Positions 38,871 through 53,521 are shown, numbered from the stretch's first letter. The stretch is DNA of 64,000 bases from Cadophora sp. MPI-SDFR-AT-0126 (GCA_020747065.1 JAGMVK010000027.1:310001-374000); one strand, 5' to 3'. Made by a program: numbers and translations. The notes: a model not told the origin generated them from the letters alone.

Positions 38871-41800
38871 ATTACTCTTCCTACTTATATATGCCTTTTA
38901 CTATTACTTTCTAAGTATATATCTAATTATCTTTAAGTTTAAGAAGATCTATCTCTTATACTTAAGTATAAGGCTAGAAAAAAGTATATTACTACTATAC
39001 TAAAAACCTCTTATAATACTAATCTTATTTCCTTTAAGCTCGCTAAATTAATTCCTAAGACTATTACTAAGTATATAAAATCTCTAATTAAAAGATAATA
39101 AAGTAAATTCACGCTTATTCCTTTTATACTTAATATAATTACTTATTTTAATATATACTAATAATATAAATAAGAAAAAAGTTTATTAATCTATACTTAA
39201 AGTATATATAATCTACTATATTTAAGAAAGGAGATTATAGTTACTATTACACTAATATTACTACTACTGGTAGTTATTATTATAATTACTTATCTAATTA
39301 TACTTATTCTCTTACTTTACCTTATATCTGATCTCTAGCTTATTATTTAATTAATATACTTAATTAAAATATATCTTCTTTTATAAGTTCTTTATCTTAT
39401 TTCTATAATTATATTACTAATTCTTAAGTAGGAAATTAAGAAATATTATATAGCTTTTTATATTATATTTAAAGATTTAAAGCTTTTAAATAAAAGTAAT
39501 AATAATAATATATTTATAGAAAAGCTTATATAAGTAATAAAGAAGCTACTAAAATACTAAAATAATAATAAGGATAATAGAAGTAAATTAAGTAAATTAA
39601 AGCGTAAGGAACTTATATAAGTTTTTATAGATATTATAAGATTAATAATAAGCTAATAAGTAAGATTTAGTAAGATTATAAGATAATTTATAAGATTTTA
39701 TTAAGCTTTATATTAGATCTTTATATTAGTTTAGGGAATTCTTACTAAGCTTTACTAGATTTTAATTAAGCTTCGCTAAGTTTCTTTAGATCTTTAAAGT
39801 CTTTACTAGAATAATCTCTTTTATTTAAAGTATAAATAAAAAGTTTATATACTTCTTTTTTTAATATAACTTTTAAATAAGTATAATTAAAGCTCTTTTA
39901 CTTTAGATCTATAATCTTTAAAATTTAAAAAAGCTCTAAAGTACTTAAATTTTTAGTAAAATAGATTTTTTATAAGTCTATTAGTAAGTATATTAGCTAT
40001 TAGAATATATATAACTTTAAATAATCCTTAAGTATACTCTTACTTTAATTATATATTTTAAATATCTATATAGTAAAGCTTTATTAAGATTCTCTTATTT
40101 TTACTTATAATAAGTCTAATTATCTACTAATTATTATAGAAGATCTTCTAAATCTTACTAATATTTAATACTAGATCTTAAAAGAATTTTTATAAAGCTA
40201 TAACTTCTTTACTTATATACTTTAATAATAAAGTTTTAGCTTTAGTAGTTAAAATTATTATTATAGCTTATAATCCTATTTTCTAGATTACTAAATTACT
40301 AAATATTATAATTATATACTTTTAAGATAATTATCTTAATTTAGTATTATTAGTAAAAGATATATTAGATATATATACTAAGGATTTTCTATACTTTCTA
40401 TTATATATACTATCTAAAAAGCGTATTTTATATAAGTAATAGACTAGCTAATATATAGTAGTAAAATACTTAGTACTTAAATTCGTTATAAATCTTAAGA
40501 GTATTATAATAGTAAATATTATATCTAGTCTTATAATAATTATAGTATATAATACTAAGCTTATATACTCCTAGTATACCTTAATCTACTTCTTAGTAGC
40601 TTATTTTTAATTCTTCTAAAGATTAATAAGTAGAAGTAGTATACTTAAGTATCTTTTATTTATTAACTTAAACTTAGATATAATTTTTTTAATATATTAG
40701 TTATAAATAAAAGAGATAGTCTTAAGCTTTCTATTATAAATTACCTTAATACTTAAGAACTACTAAATATCTCTAAGATTATATATATTATATACTTCTT
40801 TTAGTTATCTAATAATCTTTTCTTTAAGCTTCTAATTATCTTAATAATAAAGCACTTAAATATTATCTATATAAAAGAGGACTAGTATTTTATACTTTAT
40901 ATCTATAAATATATAAGGCTTCTCTAAGTATAAAGAGAGTTCTAAGTTTATTAAGGTTTTATTTATATACTTATACTATAAGTATAAAGAGTCTTTTATT
41001 CTATAAAGCGCTTAATCTACTTATAGTATAAACTTAGGCTTTTAGAATCTAAGGGGAAAATAGTAATATATAGTTTTATTATCTATATCTCTAAGTATAT
41101 TAATAAATATATTAATTATATTAAAATACTTAATCTCTAGATTAAACTTTATTACAAGTACTATAGTAATATAAAATAACTTTAAGAAGAGTACTTATAT
41201 AAGTTAAGATAATTATACTTTTACTTTAGAGATTACTTTATATAATAATATATAATTAATATTTACTAATATATCTATTCTTATTTACCTTATACTTAAA
41301 ACCCTATATTAAAGAAACTAATAAGCTTATAAGTTCTAAGTTAAATACTTCTAATATCTAGTATCTTTATTTTTCTATATTACTTATTTCTAGATATATA
41401 TTCTCTATAAACTACTACTTTATTAAGTAATTCTTAAGATTATTCTATCTCTTAAGTTCTAGTAATAAATTTGAAATATTAATTTTAGGAAGTAGGATCT
41501 TTCTACTTAGTATTAGATAGCTTCTTTAAATAATTACTATAATAATTATATATATTATCTAAATAAACTTCTATAGTTCCTCTTACTCTTCTACTATTAT
41601 ATATTAATTAAGTATAAATATAGTAAGTATTTAATCTACTTTATCTACTAAACTTCTATATATTTTCTTAAAGAGATTACTTCTAAGCTTTAAGTTACTA
41701 CTAATATTTAGCTAACTCTTCTACGCTTTCTAAAGTAAAGTAATAAGTATTATAAATACTCTATTATATTTATCTCTTCTACGCTCTCTTCTACTTACTT

Positions 41801-44800
41801 ACTTACTTCTAGTGCTTTTAGCTTTAGTATTTAAGTTAAGTAGTTTACTTAGCAGATTACTTATTAAGTTCAATATCTATAAGTATATTATTACTCTTAT
41901 TACTCTAAGTATATCTATTATTTTAATATCTTAATACTTACTTAAAGCTCTTAATAGTACTAGTACTAATCTTAGTCCTATAATTATTATTAGAGAAGGC
42001 CTAATTGGAATTTGAACTTTAATTATTAAAGAATAAAGTAGATTCTATACTTAGTCTTATTATATACTTATTACTAAATCTAGAACTTATTTATATTTTC
42101 TCTAGTCTACTTTTACTAAACTTTATATTATACTTAATATAAGTTTTAGATTTAATATACTTTATAATAACTACTTACTACCTTAGCTAAGTATACTTTC
42201 TAGTTTATGTGTAGCTCTTAGAGTTAGAAGTCTAATTATAGTACTTAAATTTCTAGTATATTCTTTTATTTCTAAATTCTGACTCTTATTAGTAATAATT
42301 TTAAATTAAGCTTCTTATATTTACTCTTCCCTTAGATTAAGTAGAATCCCTTTATTTAAAGTAATTATATACTTATTTAGTATATCCTCTGAAACGCCTT
42401 CTATAAAGCTAGAGATATATTTAATTACTTTTTTATCTTATAAAAGCTCTATAAGAGATTAAGCTTCTTTTATAGAGATCTCTGCTTTCTTTTCTTTAGA
42501 GATATAAAAGCTCTCTTTATTAAAGTAAATATTTCATATAATAATAATTTAATTAAGTTATAATACCTAGATCTTATAGATATTAAAAGCGTAGAAATCT
42601 ATGAGATAGCTAATATATATATAGAGTTTAATTTTAAATACTCTTTTTTCTTATCTAAGTACTTATTCTATTATTAATAAGTATACTTTATATTTAAAAA
42701 TATAGATCTTATTCTAATTAAGTTTAAAATCTACTATTAGTCTTATAATAATTATAAGATTATATTATTAAAAGTAATTACAGAACTACTAATTATTTAT
42801 TTTAAGTAGTAATCTTTAGTTTTATATATAATTTAAGTATCTATTATATAAATAGATATCTACTAGTATATATTTAAGTCTAAGTTTCTTAGAAAGATTT
42901 ATAAATAGCTGTATTTTAATACCCCTTATAATTACCTCTTAGCTAGCTTATTCTGCTATACTATTTAGTTTATAAGTTATAGTTAATAAGATCTTAAGCT
43001 TAATACTAAGCTTATTTATTTATATTTTATATCTTATAAATCCTTAAATAATAATAACTGCTTTTTCTTAGTTATACTTAAATTTACAGATTAAAAGTCT
43101 AAATTAAGTTTATACTTAATATTTAAAGCTCTTAATATATTTAAATATCTTATTATATATTTTTAATTAGAGTATATAACTAATAAGTAATTCACTATAC
43201 TTATAATTAAGTATAAGGAGCTAAGAGTAATTTCTAAAGTAAACTAAGAAGTTAAATAAATCCTAACTAATCCTTTAAAATAGCCTTACTAATCGTTACT
43301 TATTTAGATAGCGAGATATAACTTATAAGGTATATACTAATATATATTACTTATACTTTAAATATCTAATAATATTAGAGAATCTTATACTCTTAAAAGC
43401 TCTTACTAACTTTTAAAGAGTATTTAGACCTAAGTACTTAGTCTATAAATACTATAACCTTTCTATACTTAAGCGGGTTATACTATAATTATATAATAGA
43501 TAAAAAGTGTATAGCTTTTAGTAACTAGTACTAGAAAATATAATAATACTTACTTTATTATATAAGATCTTACTTAAGTTTAATAAATAATTTAAACACT
43601 TATTATATTTAAAGAATATAAGATTAAACTTATAAATAAGCTTTCGAATAACTAAGTGATTACTTATAAGCTAAGTATTATTATACTAGTGTAGTATATA
43701 GTCTATTCTATAGTACTATAATCTAATATTCTATAAACGAGCTTCTAAGATAATATTTATATAAAAGCCTTTAATAATAGCTACTTTAGTAAGCGTAAGA
43801 TTAAAGGTCTTTTTATTTAAGTCTTAAAGAATATCTTTTAGAATATATATTCTATATCTAATAATTAGTAACTAAGAGCTTCTATACTTAATAGTATCTT
43901 ATAAACTTACTTTAACAAATATATAAAGCTCTAATAAGAATATATTATTAATAAGATTTATAGCTCTATAGGTATTAAGTAGTATACTTATAGATAAGGG
44001 ATAATATCTATATAATCTCTAAGTAAAGTAGATTCTAAGCTAGAAAGCTTTATCTAAGCTTAGAAGTATTATAATAAAATTACTAGAAGATATTTTACTC
44101 TTATTTATTAAGTTTTTAGGGAATACTTTTTTTAATTTTCCTTAAGCTTTATTAGATTTTTATTTCTTAAGAGCGCTTTCTATATTTAATAGTAACGCTT
44201 TATTAATTCTTTTACTAAAATTTACTCTTAGTATTCTCTATTTATTAGTAATAAATTAATTATAAATCTCTTTAGTAGCTATATTTAATATAAAGAGCTT
44301 TCTCTTTTCTATATAAGAAAAAGTTTTTCTATAGATTATAAGCTAGAGTAGTCCTTTAGAGTCTAATTATATATATAATCCTTTAAGTATAAATACTTAT
44401 TCTCTGCTGAATTATTTCTATTAGTATTACTAGGCTTTAGAGCTATTATTATATTAATACTAGTATTACTACTTCTTTTACTAAAAGTAGTAAAATATTT
44501 ATATCTCTTTTTCTTTTTACTTATAAACTTATAATATTAAATATCTACTTCCTTAGTATAGAAGAGTTTTACTAGCTATATAAGAGTATATAACTATAAG
44601 CTTTTAAGATTATTAGTCTCTTTAAAGCTAAAGAAGTACTTATAAGACTATATATAATCGAAGTTACTTATAGTAATTAGGAAATTAGTAATACTAAAAG
44701 CTCTATTAACTTCTGGAATATAATATAAAATACTCTTATAAATAAGCTCTTAATAAGATATAATCTATATTCTAGGATTAATCTTAGCTCTATTAGCTAC

Positions 44801-45623
44801 TTTAAGGGAAGCTTAGTACTTACTTCTTATTATTAACTAGATTATTATTTTAGTTTAGTTAAGGATATATTTTAATACTTATAGTAAAGCTTAGATATTA
44901 AAATCTCCTTTTAAAATAATCTCTATATTTATAATCTTAAAGTACTACTTTATTATAGTTTTCTTAATCTATTTATAGAGCTTTTAGTACTATATTATCT
45001 AAGATTACTAGATAAAAATATTTATTTTCTAAAGCTCGGATTCTAATTTAGCTATAGATTTATAATTAGAGCTTTTAATAATCTTAAGTTTATATAAAGC
45101 TCTAGATATATAATCTAGGAAAGATAGTCCTTTTATTATTTATATTTAAGACTACGTCTTAGTTTCAGGAGTATTACTCTAAGAGTTATCTAAAGTTAAT
45201 AAGGATCTCTTTATCTATATTTTAAGATTCTTTAAGTATTTAGTATAATCTATATTATAAGATTAAAGTAAGCGAGTATTCTAATCCTTAGTGATTTACT
45301 CTATAATTCAAGGTATTTTATTAATAATTTAAGATAGTAATAGAATATCTAGAGTATTTAGATTAATAAATAACTATAATCTAAAGATATTAGCACTAAG
45401 AGTTAAATAATCAAACTAAGTAAGGAAATCCTCTAGCTTTAAGTAGATAGTATTAAAGCTAAGTACTTTTCTAGAGTTAGAATTATTTATAAGAGATATA
45501 ATAATAGAAAGATTATAAATTAAAAGGATAATTAAGAGAGTCTTCTTTTAATAGCTTAATTAAAGCTATAAAACTGCGTTTATACTAAGTAGATAATAAG
45601 ATAGAATATAGCTCTTAACTATT

Positions 45624-45815
45624 ATATAGTAATATAAGTAAACTAAGTTAAAGAGATTAGATCTCTTAATTAAAGTAAAAATATAGTATAAAAAGATATA
45701 TTTAAAAGAATATTACTTTCTTAAGGGAGGGCCTAAGAGTATACTATATATATATATAGTATACTTACTAAGTATATACTAGACCAGATATAACTTCTGA
45801 TAGAGCGCGTTCGAT
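45624..45815 (+). repeat. Retrotransposon 3' end fragment, copy B
   Basis: This is the partner of 37,399-37,590, exactly 8,225 bp downstream. It carries the same purine tract and LTR-like start. The internal part of an element may lie between the copies, but I recognised no pol motif there. Confidence 0.65.
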
Positions 45816-47385
45816 ATTACTTAAATCGCTTTAATAAAGAGGCTTATCGAGTAATACTTTAGGAGTTAAAGACGAAAAAGAATAAGAATAAGAGAGCAAA
45901 AATAAATGAGTTGTTTCTTAATCCATCGGGGATTTTTAATTTAAATGAAGATTAAGAAAGTATATACAAGAGATAGCGGAATTTATTGTTATATTTTAAA
46001 CAGCTATATAATAAAAATGGCGAGTTAAGTTAAAATTAAGTTAAATACAACTTTATAACTGCTTTAGTAAAAGTCAAGTAAAAAATTCAATATAAAAGAA
46101 AAATTCCTCTCGTAAATCACGTTTTTAAGTTTTAACGCGATTTACGAAGATAATATAAAGCTTATAAATATATTATTATATCTAATATTACTTTAACACT
46201 TTATAATTCTATTGCTTATAAAGAAACCAAACATAATACCCCTTACTAAACTAAAACTATAACAAATAGTTTTCTCTATTCGAACCTAATACCGAATTCC
46301 TATAAATCCTTATATTAATATATATTATATATAAAATATAAAAGAAAAAGTAATTTATATATATGTTATGTAAACAACACTAAATGTCTAAATTTTAATA
46401 AAGGGGAAAGAATATATTAAACATATAACTGCGCTATTGTAATAAATACTTAAATCTATTAACAACTAATAAAAGATTAAGGGGGATAGTAAGGAGTTAA
46501 AGGGAACTATATAATTATTTTATATAAACAAAGAGTAGTAATTACTACTTTTCGCCACCGCGATTCTATTATAATTCGCCGCAATACCACTTTATATCGG
46601 AATCATCGAACTTATTGTCGTTATAGTCACCGCTGAACCCATACCTACATAATAATTAATACTAACTTAAAATTATATCCCACAATCTTCGCTATTAAAA
46701 CCTAAAATTAAATTTTAAATGTAAAACTATATAACAATAATACTGTTATTAAAAGCGAAAATGTAACAGAAATCCTCTAAAACAGCGTTATGGAATTTAT
46801 TATAAAAGAAGATTATATCACTTTATATGAAATATAAAAGAGATGCTTTCGAAGTCGTAGTTGGAATTGTAGAAGAAGCACTTATTGTTATAATTAATAC
46901 TTAATAATAAAACGCCTATATAGTAATCTACACTAACTTAGAATTTTATTACACAGTTCTCGCCGTTAGGCTTAAGAACGAAGCTCTACGCGCAGAGCCG
47001 CGCGGTTATAATTCTATTGTCAGTCACAAAGAGGCTGTAGTAGTCGCCCTTAATAGCGTTTTAATATTTATTATAACTAAATAAAATACCGCTTTGGGTT
47101 AAGTAGGGGAGCGTACTAGTTGTTGTTATAGGGGTGGAGGATGTACTACTAAAACTAGAAGGGCTACTATAGGCTTAGACGCAGCAATCGTATCTGTGGG
47201 TTTTAGAGGTTAAGAGATGTTTGTAAGTAGGTTTAGAAGTTTGGAAGTTGGGCACGTATAATCTTAGAAATTATACTTATCATCATAATCCGCCTAGTTT
47301 ATTAGAGAAGCAAGTATCGAATGAAGCCCCATTATAAGAACGTTTAAAACAAGGCGAGCTATCTAGCTTTCAAGCCATAGATGCA

Positions 47386-50300
47386 TTATCCTGCATAGAC
47401 TCTATACTCCAATCTCCAATTTCTTGCCAATTCCTGCAACTTCCTCTTAATTCCATTAGATACTCTCAGCGCAACTCCTTGATCTAACAACTCGATACAA
47501 TGATTCAAAATCTCCTCTGGACTCAATTTGAAATGTCTGCCTTCTTCGTTTGTAAGAACCGGTATTCCTTCTCCAGACCAGAGATACGAGACAATAGCAG
47601 GATCATCCGGCATAACGGAATCAATCGCAAATGGTTCTCCCTTCTCCATCCTCTGCGCATTCTGATCTATCCTACTTAGACTATCAACCCAAAGGATCAG
47701 AGCAGCGCGGTATAGGGCCGCAGACCACCAATGTGGTCTCCCTTCTCTCGGCATAGAGCAGATAAGACGGATGATTTGACCACAGTGGATAGTAGCTTCT
47801 TCTGGCTGATGAATGCATCGCTTATGTCTGAGAGACAGTTCTCGACTTGAGCCGTCAAAGTATTCTTTTCGGGCCAGACGCTCGATCTCGGGGAAGGACG
47901 TTAAAGCGTTAAGAGAGATAAGGTGGTAGAAGACGAGGTTGGCGTGGGTAACGGGGCAGCTTGGCGTTGTTTTCGTATGGGCAAGGCAAAGTTCATACCA
48001 GTTCTGTAGCAACGACTGTACTTCCTCAAGGCGAAGAAGAGTAGACGCTTTAGTGATTGTCCTCGTCCCTCTTCTCGACCCGAAGAAGTCTGAAAAGCAA
48101 CTAAGAACTTGACGAAGGTGGCATAGTAGACTCTGAAGAGGGTGCAAAAGAAGTTTCAGCTGCAACGGGGACAGCTTATCGTACCGCCTGTTAATGTTGT
48201 CATGCAGCATATCCTGAAATAGATCGTAGAGCGAGGGCTGCGGGACTACAAGCGAGTCAAAGTTTATCCAATCTGTGCCATTTCCGGAGGTGCTAGTCTG
48301 CTGATGTTGAAGAGCGACAAACCATTCAGCTGAGTCCTTTGCAAGCCAGAGTTGCTCAGAACCGGGCATCGGCGTCTCCAACTCTGTGATAGACAAAATA
48401 GGTGCCGTATCATGAAACAGGCTTAACTCTTGATCAACCATCACCCAGTTGTAGACCAATCTGATTGAAGGTTAGTCTCTTTATCTTTTGTGAGAGTGCG
48501 CAAAACATAATTGGTCCGGAGCGACGAGACAGACGCAGCTGACCATCTCGCCTCTTAGGTGGCTCCCCACCCTAAATGAAGAGAGAAATGAGAGAGATAT
48601 AACATACCGGCTTTTCCCTTCGCGTTGTTGCCATTCTCGCCATATGATCTCGGTACTTGAGGACAAAGTCGAGAAGTTCATTGGAGGTGCTGGCTCCAAC
48701 ATACCCGCATGCTTCAACATCTGAAGTCATGTCATCAGAGGGTCATCCGGAGTACAGCTCATTGCTGATAAGAGAAGAGGGATCGAATACTTACAGCGAG
48801 ATACATTCCTCGTTGTCCCATGGCGATATTCATATGCCAGGCATCACCACTCCAGGCTCCTAAGATGGTGAACAGCAACGCGCACCGCAAGACGACCGGA
48901 TCAGCTGAGAGCTCGACGTCCTTCTTAACGATATGGAAGAGCGAGATGCGACAAGTCTCCGTTAAGCCCGCTGTCAGACATCGCGCCTCAGCTGTTGGGA
49001 GAGTTGTCGCTCCGTATGCGATAGCAAGAAGAAGGAGAAGAGTCGACGCTTGGTTGTTTAGTATCACTTCGTTGGGGTCAAGAGTGCCGCCGTTCACTAA
49101 ATTATAGTACGGAGCGAGGCTCAGTACATAACGTCTTAGGAAATACTCGAGGACGCTTGAAGGGGGAAGGACGAGAAAGTTGAAAGCATTCCCCGAAGTC
49201 GATGCATGTCGCGACCGTTGTAATCCTCCTCTGTGGGTCTCAAGCGCTGTGTACAAGAAACCTTGGGCGATGGCAAGTATTCTTTCTCGCGAGCTGGTGT
49301 GTAGGGGTACGACTGATATTTCATACTTGTGGTCCACTTCAGCGGTTGCGATGTTTTGTTTCAGCAATTTCCACGTGCTCGCATCTCTGGAGTGTTGTTC
49401 CAGATTCTCGAGGTGCACAATGGCTGTTCGAGGGCAGGAACCGGAGAAGATGGGACGGTTGCAACGAGCAAGTGGCCATGCGGCTTCGGCTGCAACGACG
49501 ACTTCGAACTCGGGAACAACGGTATCTCTCATTAGGATGGGCATGGCCATTTCCAGAGACTGGCTGCCATGGTGATCAGAGTGAGATGTTATACTGGTGG
49601 TTCTGGTGTGTGATCTCGACGGCGGGGTGTCCGTCGATGTCGAGTTCTTTTCGTCTGATGCGGAAGAAGTGCAACCTAGCGAGTCCATGAAGAATGGTAA
49701 GGGCATCTGCCCATTTGCGTCCATTCCTCCTCCGGGAAACATACTCAGATCCGGTGGGTACTGCCAGAAATCCAGGTTGTAGTTGACTTCATCATGGAGC
49801 ATTCCACCATCCAAACACATAGCAGTATCCATTTCCCTCAGGCCACTAGGAGGTGTCCCAAACTCTTCAGTGTGGGTTGCAGGCAAAGGATGATCCGCCC
49901 CTGCCTGTGATACACCCTGCAATTGTGGATCTAATACACTATTCGACGGCATTGGTGGTTCGCTCTCCCGCTTTGGCATCTCGGGGACCGACTTGTGTGA
50001 TACTGGTGAAGATCGTTCTTGTGCTGGGGTATTCTTCGGTCTCGCGCCTATCTTCGCCTGCCGTCGAGCAAAACGGGCCTCGCAGGGTAGGTTCTTCTCT
50101 GCGCACCGCGAACAGGGTATCGTTCTATCACAGCCAACCTTCGAATTCGCACAGTTGAGGCATGCAATAAGGGTTCTGCCCTCAATTTCAGCAACACCTG
50201 TTGAGGGTTGCACGGGATCTTTCGCCTCGTGATACGCGGTGTGATGTCTTTGGAGTAGGTCTCTATAAAATTGAAGATCAGTAGATGGAAAGGCTGGGGA

Positions 50301-50539
50301 GAAGATGCCATGGCTTTCTTACCTTCTTAGAAACGATAGCTGACACAAGCCACAACGATGCGGTTTAACATTTGTATCTGCATTTTTTCGCCGTGTTAGC
50401 AGGCAGCTCTGAGGAAGCTTCGTGGGCAACGGCGAGAGGTCTGGGATTAAATGCCAAGGGTGTACGGACGACTAGGTATGTGCCTCTCGAGGTGCTCCTT
50501 CCGAGTGAAACTTTTCCCACAGTAAGTGCAGAAGATCAT
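47386..50539 (-). CDS. Dual C2H2-Zn2Cys6 fungal transcription factor
   Basis: Five exons read in phase: 50470-50539, 50323-50377, 48795-50262, 48608-48720 and 47386-48460, giving 926 aa. Start is the ATG at 50,539, with an in-frame TAA two codons upstream. Finger 1 spans residues 4-24 (CTYC...H20, H24). Finger 2 spans 32-53 (CGLC...H48, H53) and is split by the second intron. A Zn2Cys6 cluster follows at 76-102 with Cys 76, 79, 86, 92, 95 and 102. A Ser/Pro-rich linker precedes the helical fungal transcription-factor middle region (RYVLSLAPYYNLVNG, YGATTLPTAEARCLTAG, FTILGAWSGDAWHMNIAMGQRGMYLA). Proteins with both finger types include the melanin regulators Cmr1 and Pig1. It reads in the same direction as the PKS, whose 3' end lies 4.2 kb away, and is the likely regulator of it. 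The donor of intron 1 (GTCCGT) is weak, but it joins the finger linker correctly. Confidence 0.88.
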
Positions 50540-52014
50540 ATTCTCTTATGCCTTTGCGTGTCTTCCATTTACGTTTAACCCTTTTTGTTCTGTGTGTGGC
50601 TGCGTGAAATTGGATGTTTGCACTTTACATATAGGTCTGCGCGCTTTGATATAGACTAGGCTCGGCCTTCTTTTTTTCAGCCCTATAAGCGTCAAGGCTG
50701 GTTGTTTTCTGGAGATGGAAAGAAGAGGAGCAGCGTATGTATGATGTGCAGTGGTATAGCCGTGTTGGAGGCAGCCTCTATAAATTGGAAGCTCAGTGCA
50801 GTGACGAGAGGGATCAAAGCACCACAAGTGAATGATCGAAGTTGCAACTGAAAAGGTTTCTAGCGCCAGTAGTGGGGAAAGAATTCTTGCGTGCTCTGTT
50901 CCGACTCTGTTGAAGCTGCATCGATTGGTTTCTAATCAAAATTAATTTCAAGGAGGAATATCGATGTATTTGAGCACGCACTCCTTACGTCAGTGAAACT
51001 CTGTACTCTCCGGATTTAACCATATTAAAAAATATTTTTGAATATTGTTGAAAATATATATGGTTTCACTGAAATTGCCTATTTGATCAAATGTCCGGTA
51101 ATATGATTAAGTTATCGAAAAATTACACCAGACCGGTACTTGGTGAGTGGAGCGGAACAGCTCGCGCTAATGGTGACGGAGCAATCCTTCTTCCGCGCTC
51201 AAAGACGTGCGTAAATGGCCGCACCTTACGGTAAGGTAAGCCTTGCAGCCACAGACCCCGATACATGGCATATCGGAGTGGTGCCGTGTCCGTCGGGAGC
51301 TAGGACTAAGACTGCTCAAGGGTCCTTCGCACGGCTACGATGATTGTGCATAATCTTACAGTAATCTTACATCGGATATCCGATCCGGATTAGATACGGT
51401 AATTAGCCTCCACACATTTTGAACGCCACGAGAAATCCGAGAGGCTGACGGTGATCGGAGGAAACTTAGGCTGGTAGGTAGTTTGGGCTGGAGTAAATGC
51501 ACTAACTATACTTGTTGTACTAGATCTAGTAGAAGCTGGTAATTGCAACCCCAGGTGGTGGCTATGATACCTAACAAGTGCAAGAGAACTAGGTAGCTTG
51601 TAGCTGTATGGCTGTTGTTTGAGTTGTTTGAGTTGTTTGAGTTGTTTGAGTTGTTTGAGTTGTTTGAGTTGTTTGAGTTGTTTGAGTTGTTTGAGTTATC
51701 CATCCTGCCATCGCTGCACACTTAAAAATTCCGCGCACTGACGCTATGTATGCTGCAGGCGCCTAACCAGCACCCTTGAACCCACTCTGAACGCCCTTCC
51801 ACACCATACATAGTACAGGTGGTAAATATTCCACATACGTAGTCTGAGCGCAATTCTAGAGGTTTTCATTGACAAGGGCCTTGACTAGGGGGTACTACTA
51901 ACGATATAACAATGTTAATTCGCCGCTTTTACACTAGAAATCAACGCTTTTACCATGGATTCTGTATTGAGTGTACCTACGCTAAAAACTCCAAAACGAC
52001 ACACTTCTCGGGAT
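50540..52014. other. Intergenic upstream of the transcription factor
   Basis: GC is balanced to about 51.9 kb, with no frame of protein-like composition. This is the promoter side of the transcription-factor gene. It carries a minisatellite. Confidence 0.5.
51615..51695 (+). repeat. TTGTTTGAG minisatellite, nine copies
   Basis: Nine exact 9-bp units lie in tandem. Read on the minus strand they give an Asn-Asn-Ser run within a short open frame, which is a product of the repeat and not evidence of a gene. Confidence 0.9.
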
Positions 52015-53245
52015 CAGTGTATCAAATGATTTAATTTGATTTGAATAATAGTTATTGTTCAAATTTAATCAACGATTTTATTAATTAATTTCTCCTAATT
52101 AATATTTGATTTGATTTGAATATAATTAATTAATTTGAATATAATTAATTAATTTGAATATAATTAATTAATTTGAATATAATTAATTAATTTGAATAAT
52201 ATACTAATTAATACGGTTTTGAGTATTTTCGCTTAATTAAGATTCAGGTTTATGGGATTTATACCCGTTTTAGCTATTACTTATTCTTTTTAAGTATAAA
52301 TCTCGCTTTTTTACTTATTAAATGGGTTAGTGACAAAGAACCTCTTAAAATCGAGACGATACTTCTAATTCTATATTAATTAATAAGTTTTATAAATAGA
52401 ATATTAATAATTAACGAAAATTCAATTTTAGTACTTTTAAGTATAAGGATTAGTAATTAATAATTAGAAAGCTTAAGAATCTTCTAGAAGGACTTTATTT
52501 TTTATAAGAATAATTAAATCTCTTATGAATCGACTTTTTATTATTATATAAATACTTTAATAAATCCATAACAACTTATACTCTTATAAAACTTTTGTTA
52601 TTATAATTTTATCTTCGATATATTTTATTATGTTATAATTGACTTTAATTGCTTTAAATATTAAGTAAAACTCGGCTATATTCTAATTAAATCCTCTTAA
52701 GTTATAACAATATCTTTTTAAGTTTACGTACTTATCAAAAACCTTTAATAAAGCTAATCCAAATCCGAAAAGCTACTTAACTATAATATTCTTATTATGT
52801 GATATTTAATTTATAGTTATAAGTAAGTTTATTTAAATTTATTAATAAAGAATTATATTAACTTAAATTGTAAAAAATGGCTTAATCAAAAAGTTAATTA
52901 TCCTACGAGTAATTATTTTACTTACTTTTGAGCTGCTTATAAGTTAATAATATAAAAGCTATTAAGAATAATATTAATTTAAGTAAGTTAATTTATTAAA
53001 TAGCTTTTTTTATTAATAATATTTATTAATATTACTTTAGGAATAATTACTTTTATTTCCACTCAAAACGCAAGTTAGTTAAGCTTCAAAGAGTTTTTTA
53101 ATAATAATTAATAAAACGACGAATCTTTAGAAGAAGATAATAGTTTTAAAATATCTCATTTTAAGAGATTATTATTAAATGTTACGGCTGGCCTCAGGCT
53201 AATACGATAATACTTAATTGATTTGAATAATTCTTTGATACACTG
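52015..53245. mobile_element. Small inverted-repeat element, RIP-degraded
   Basis: CAGTGTATCAAA at 52,015 is mirrored by its complement ending at 53,245, and both are followed inward by similar ATT-rich sequence with GATTTGAATAAT. The interior of about 1.2 kb is AT-rich with no readable transposase. It could be a non-autonomous relative of the mariner-type element next to it. No clear target duplication was found. Confidence 0.45.
52115..52190 (+). repeat. 19-bp tandem repeat, four copies
   Basis: The unit TTTGAATATAATTAATTAA is repeated exactly four times, with a partial fifth, just inside the left end of the inverted-repeat element. Confidence 0.9.
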
Positions 53246-53521
53246 CTTAGGATGAACGATTGCGCTGTTAAACGCTTTACTTTGAGGCCGGTTAGACTCA
53301 AGATTAAATTGCCTTTTAATTAAACCTTACTCGGGATCAAGTACAATACGCATTACCGACTCGTCTTACGCCTCAGCACTATTTGAGAGGCCGGAAAGCT
53401 AACTTGAATACTCCACAATGCAAACACCTTATTTAATAGGTTATAGATTCTCGTACAAATTATTGTATCTCGTGGACTAGGATCCCTTCGATTCTTAAAT
53501 AGGACATTGGGCTTTTTGCAA

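Noticed and set aside
50546..50827. Minus-strand frame just upstream of the transcription factor as an extra N-terminal exon
   Set aside because: The C2H2 exon has its own ATG at 50,539 with an in-frame TAA just upstream, and this frame has no finger or other motif.
51506..51721. Minus-strand frame encoding an Asn-Asn-Ser repeat
   Set aside because: It is produced by the 9-bp minisatellite; the flanks have no protein-like composition.
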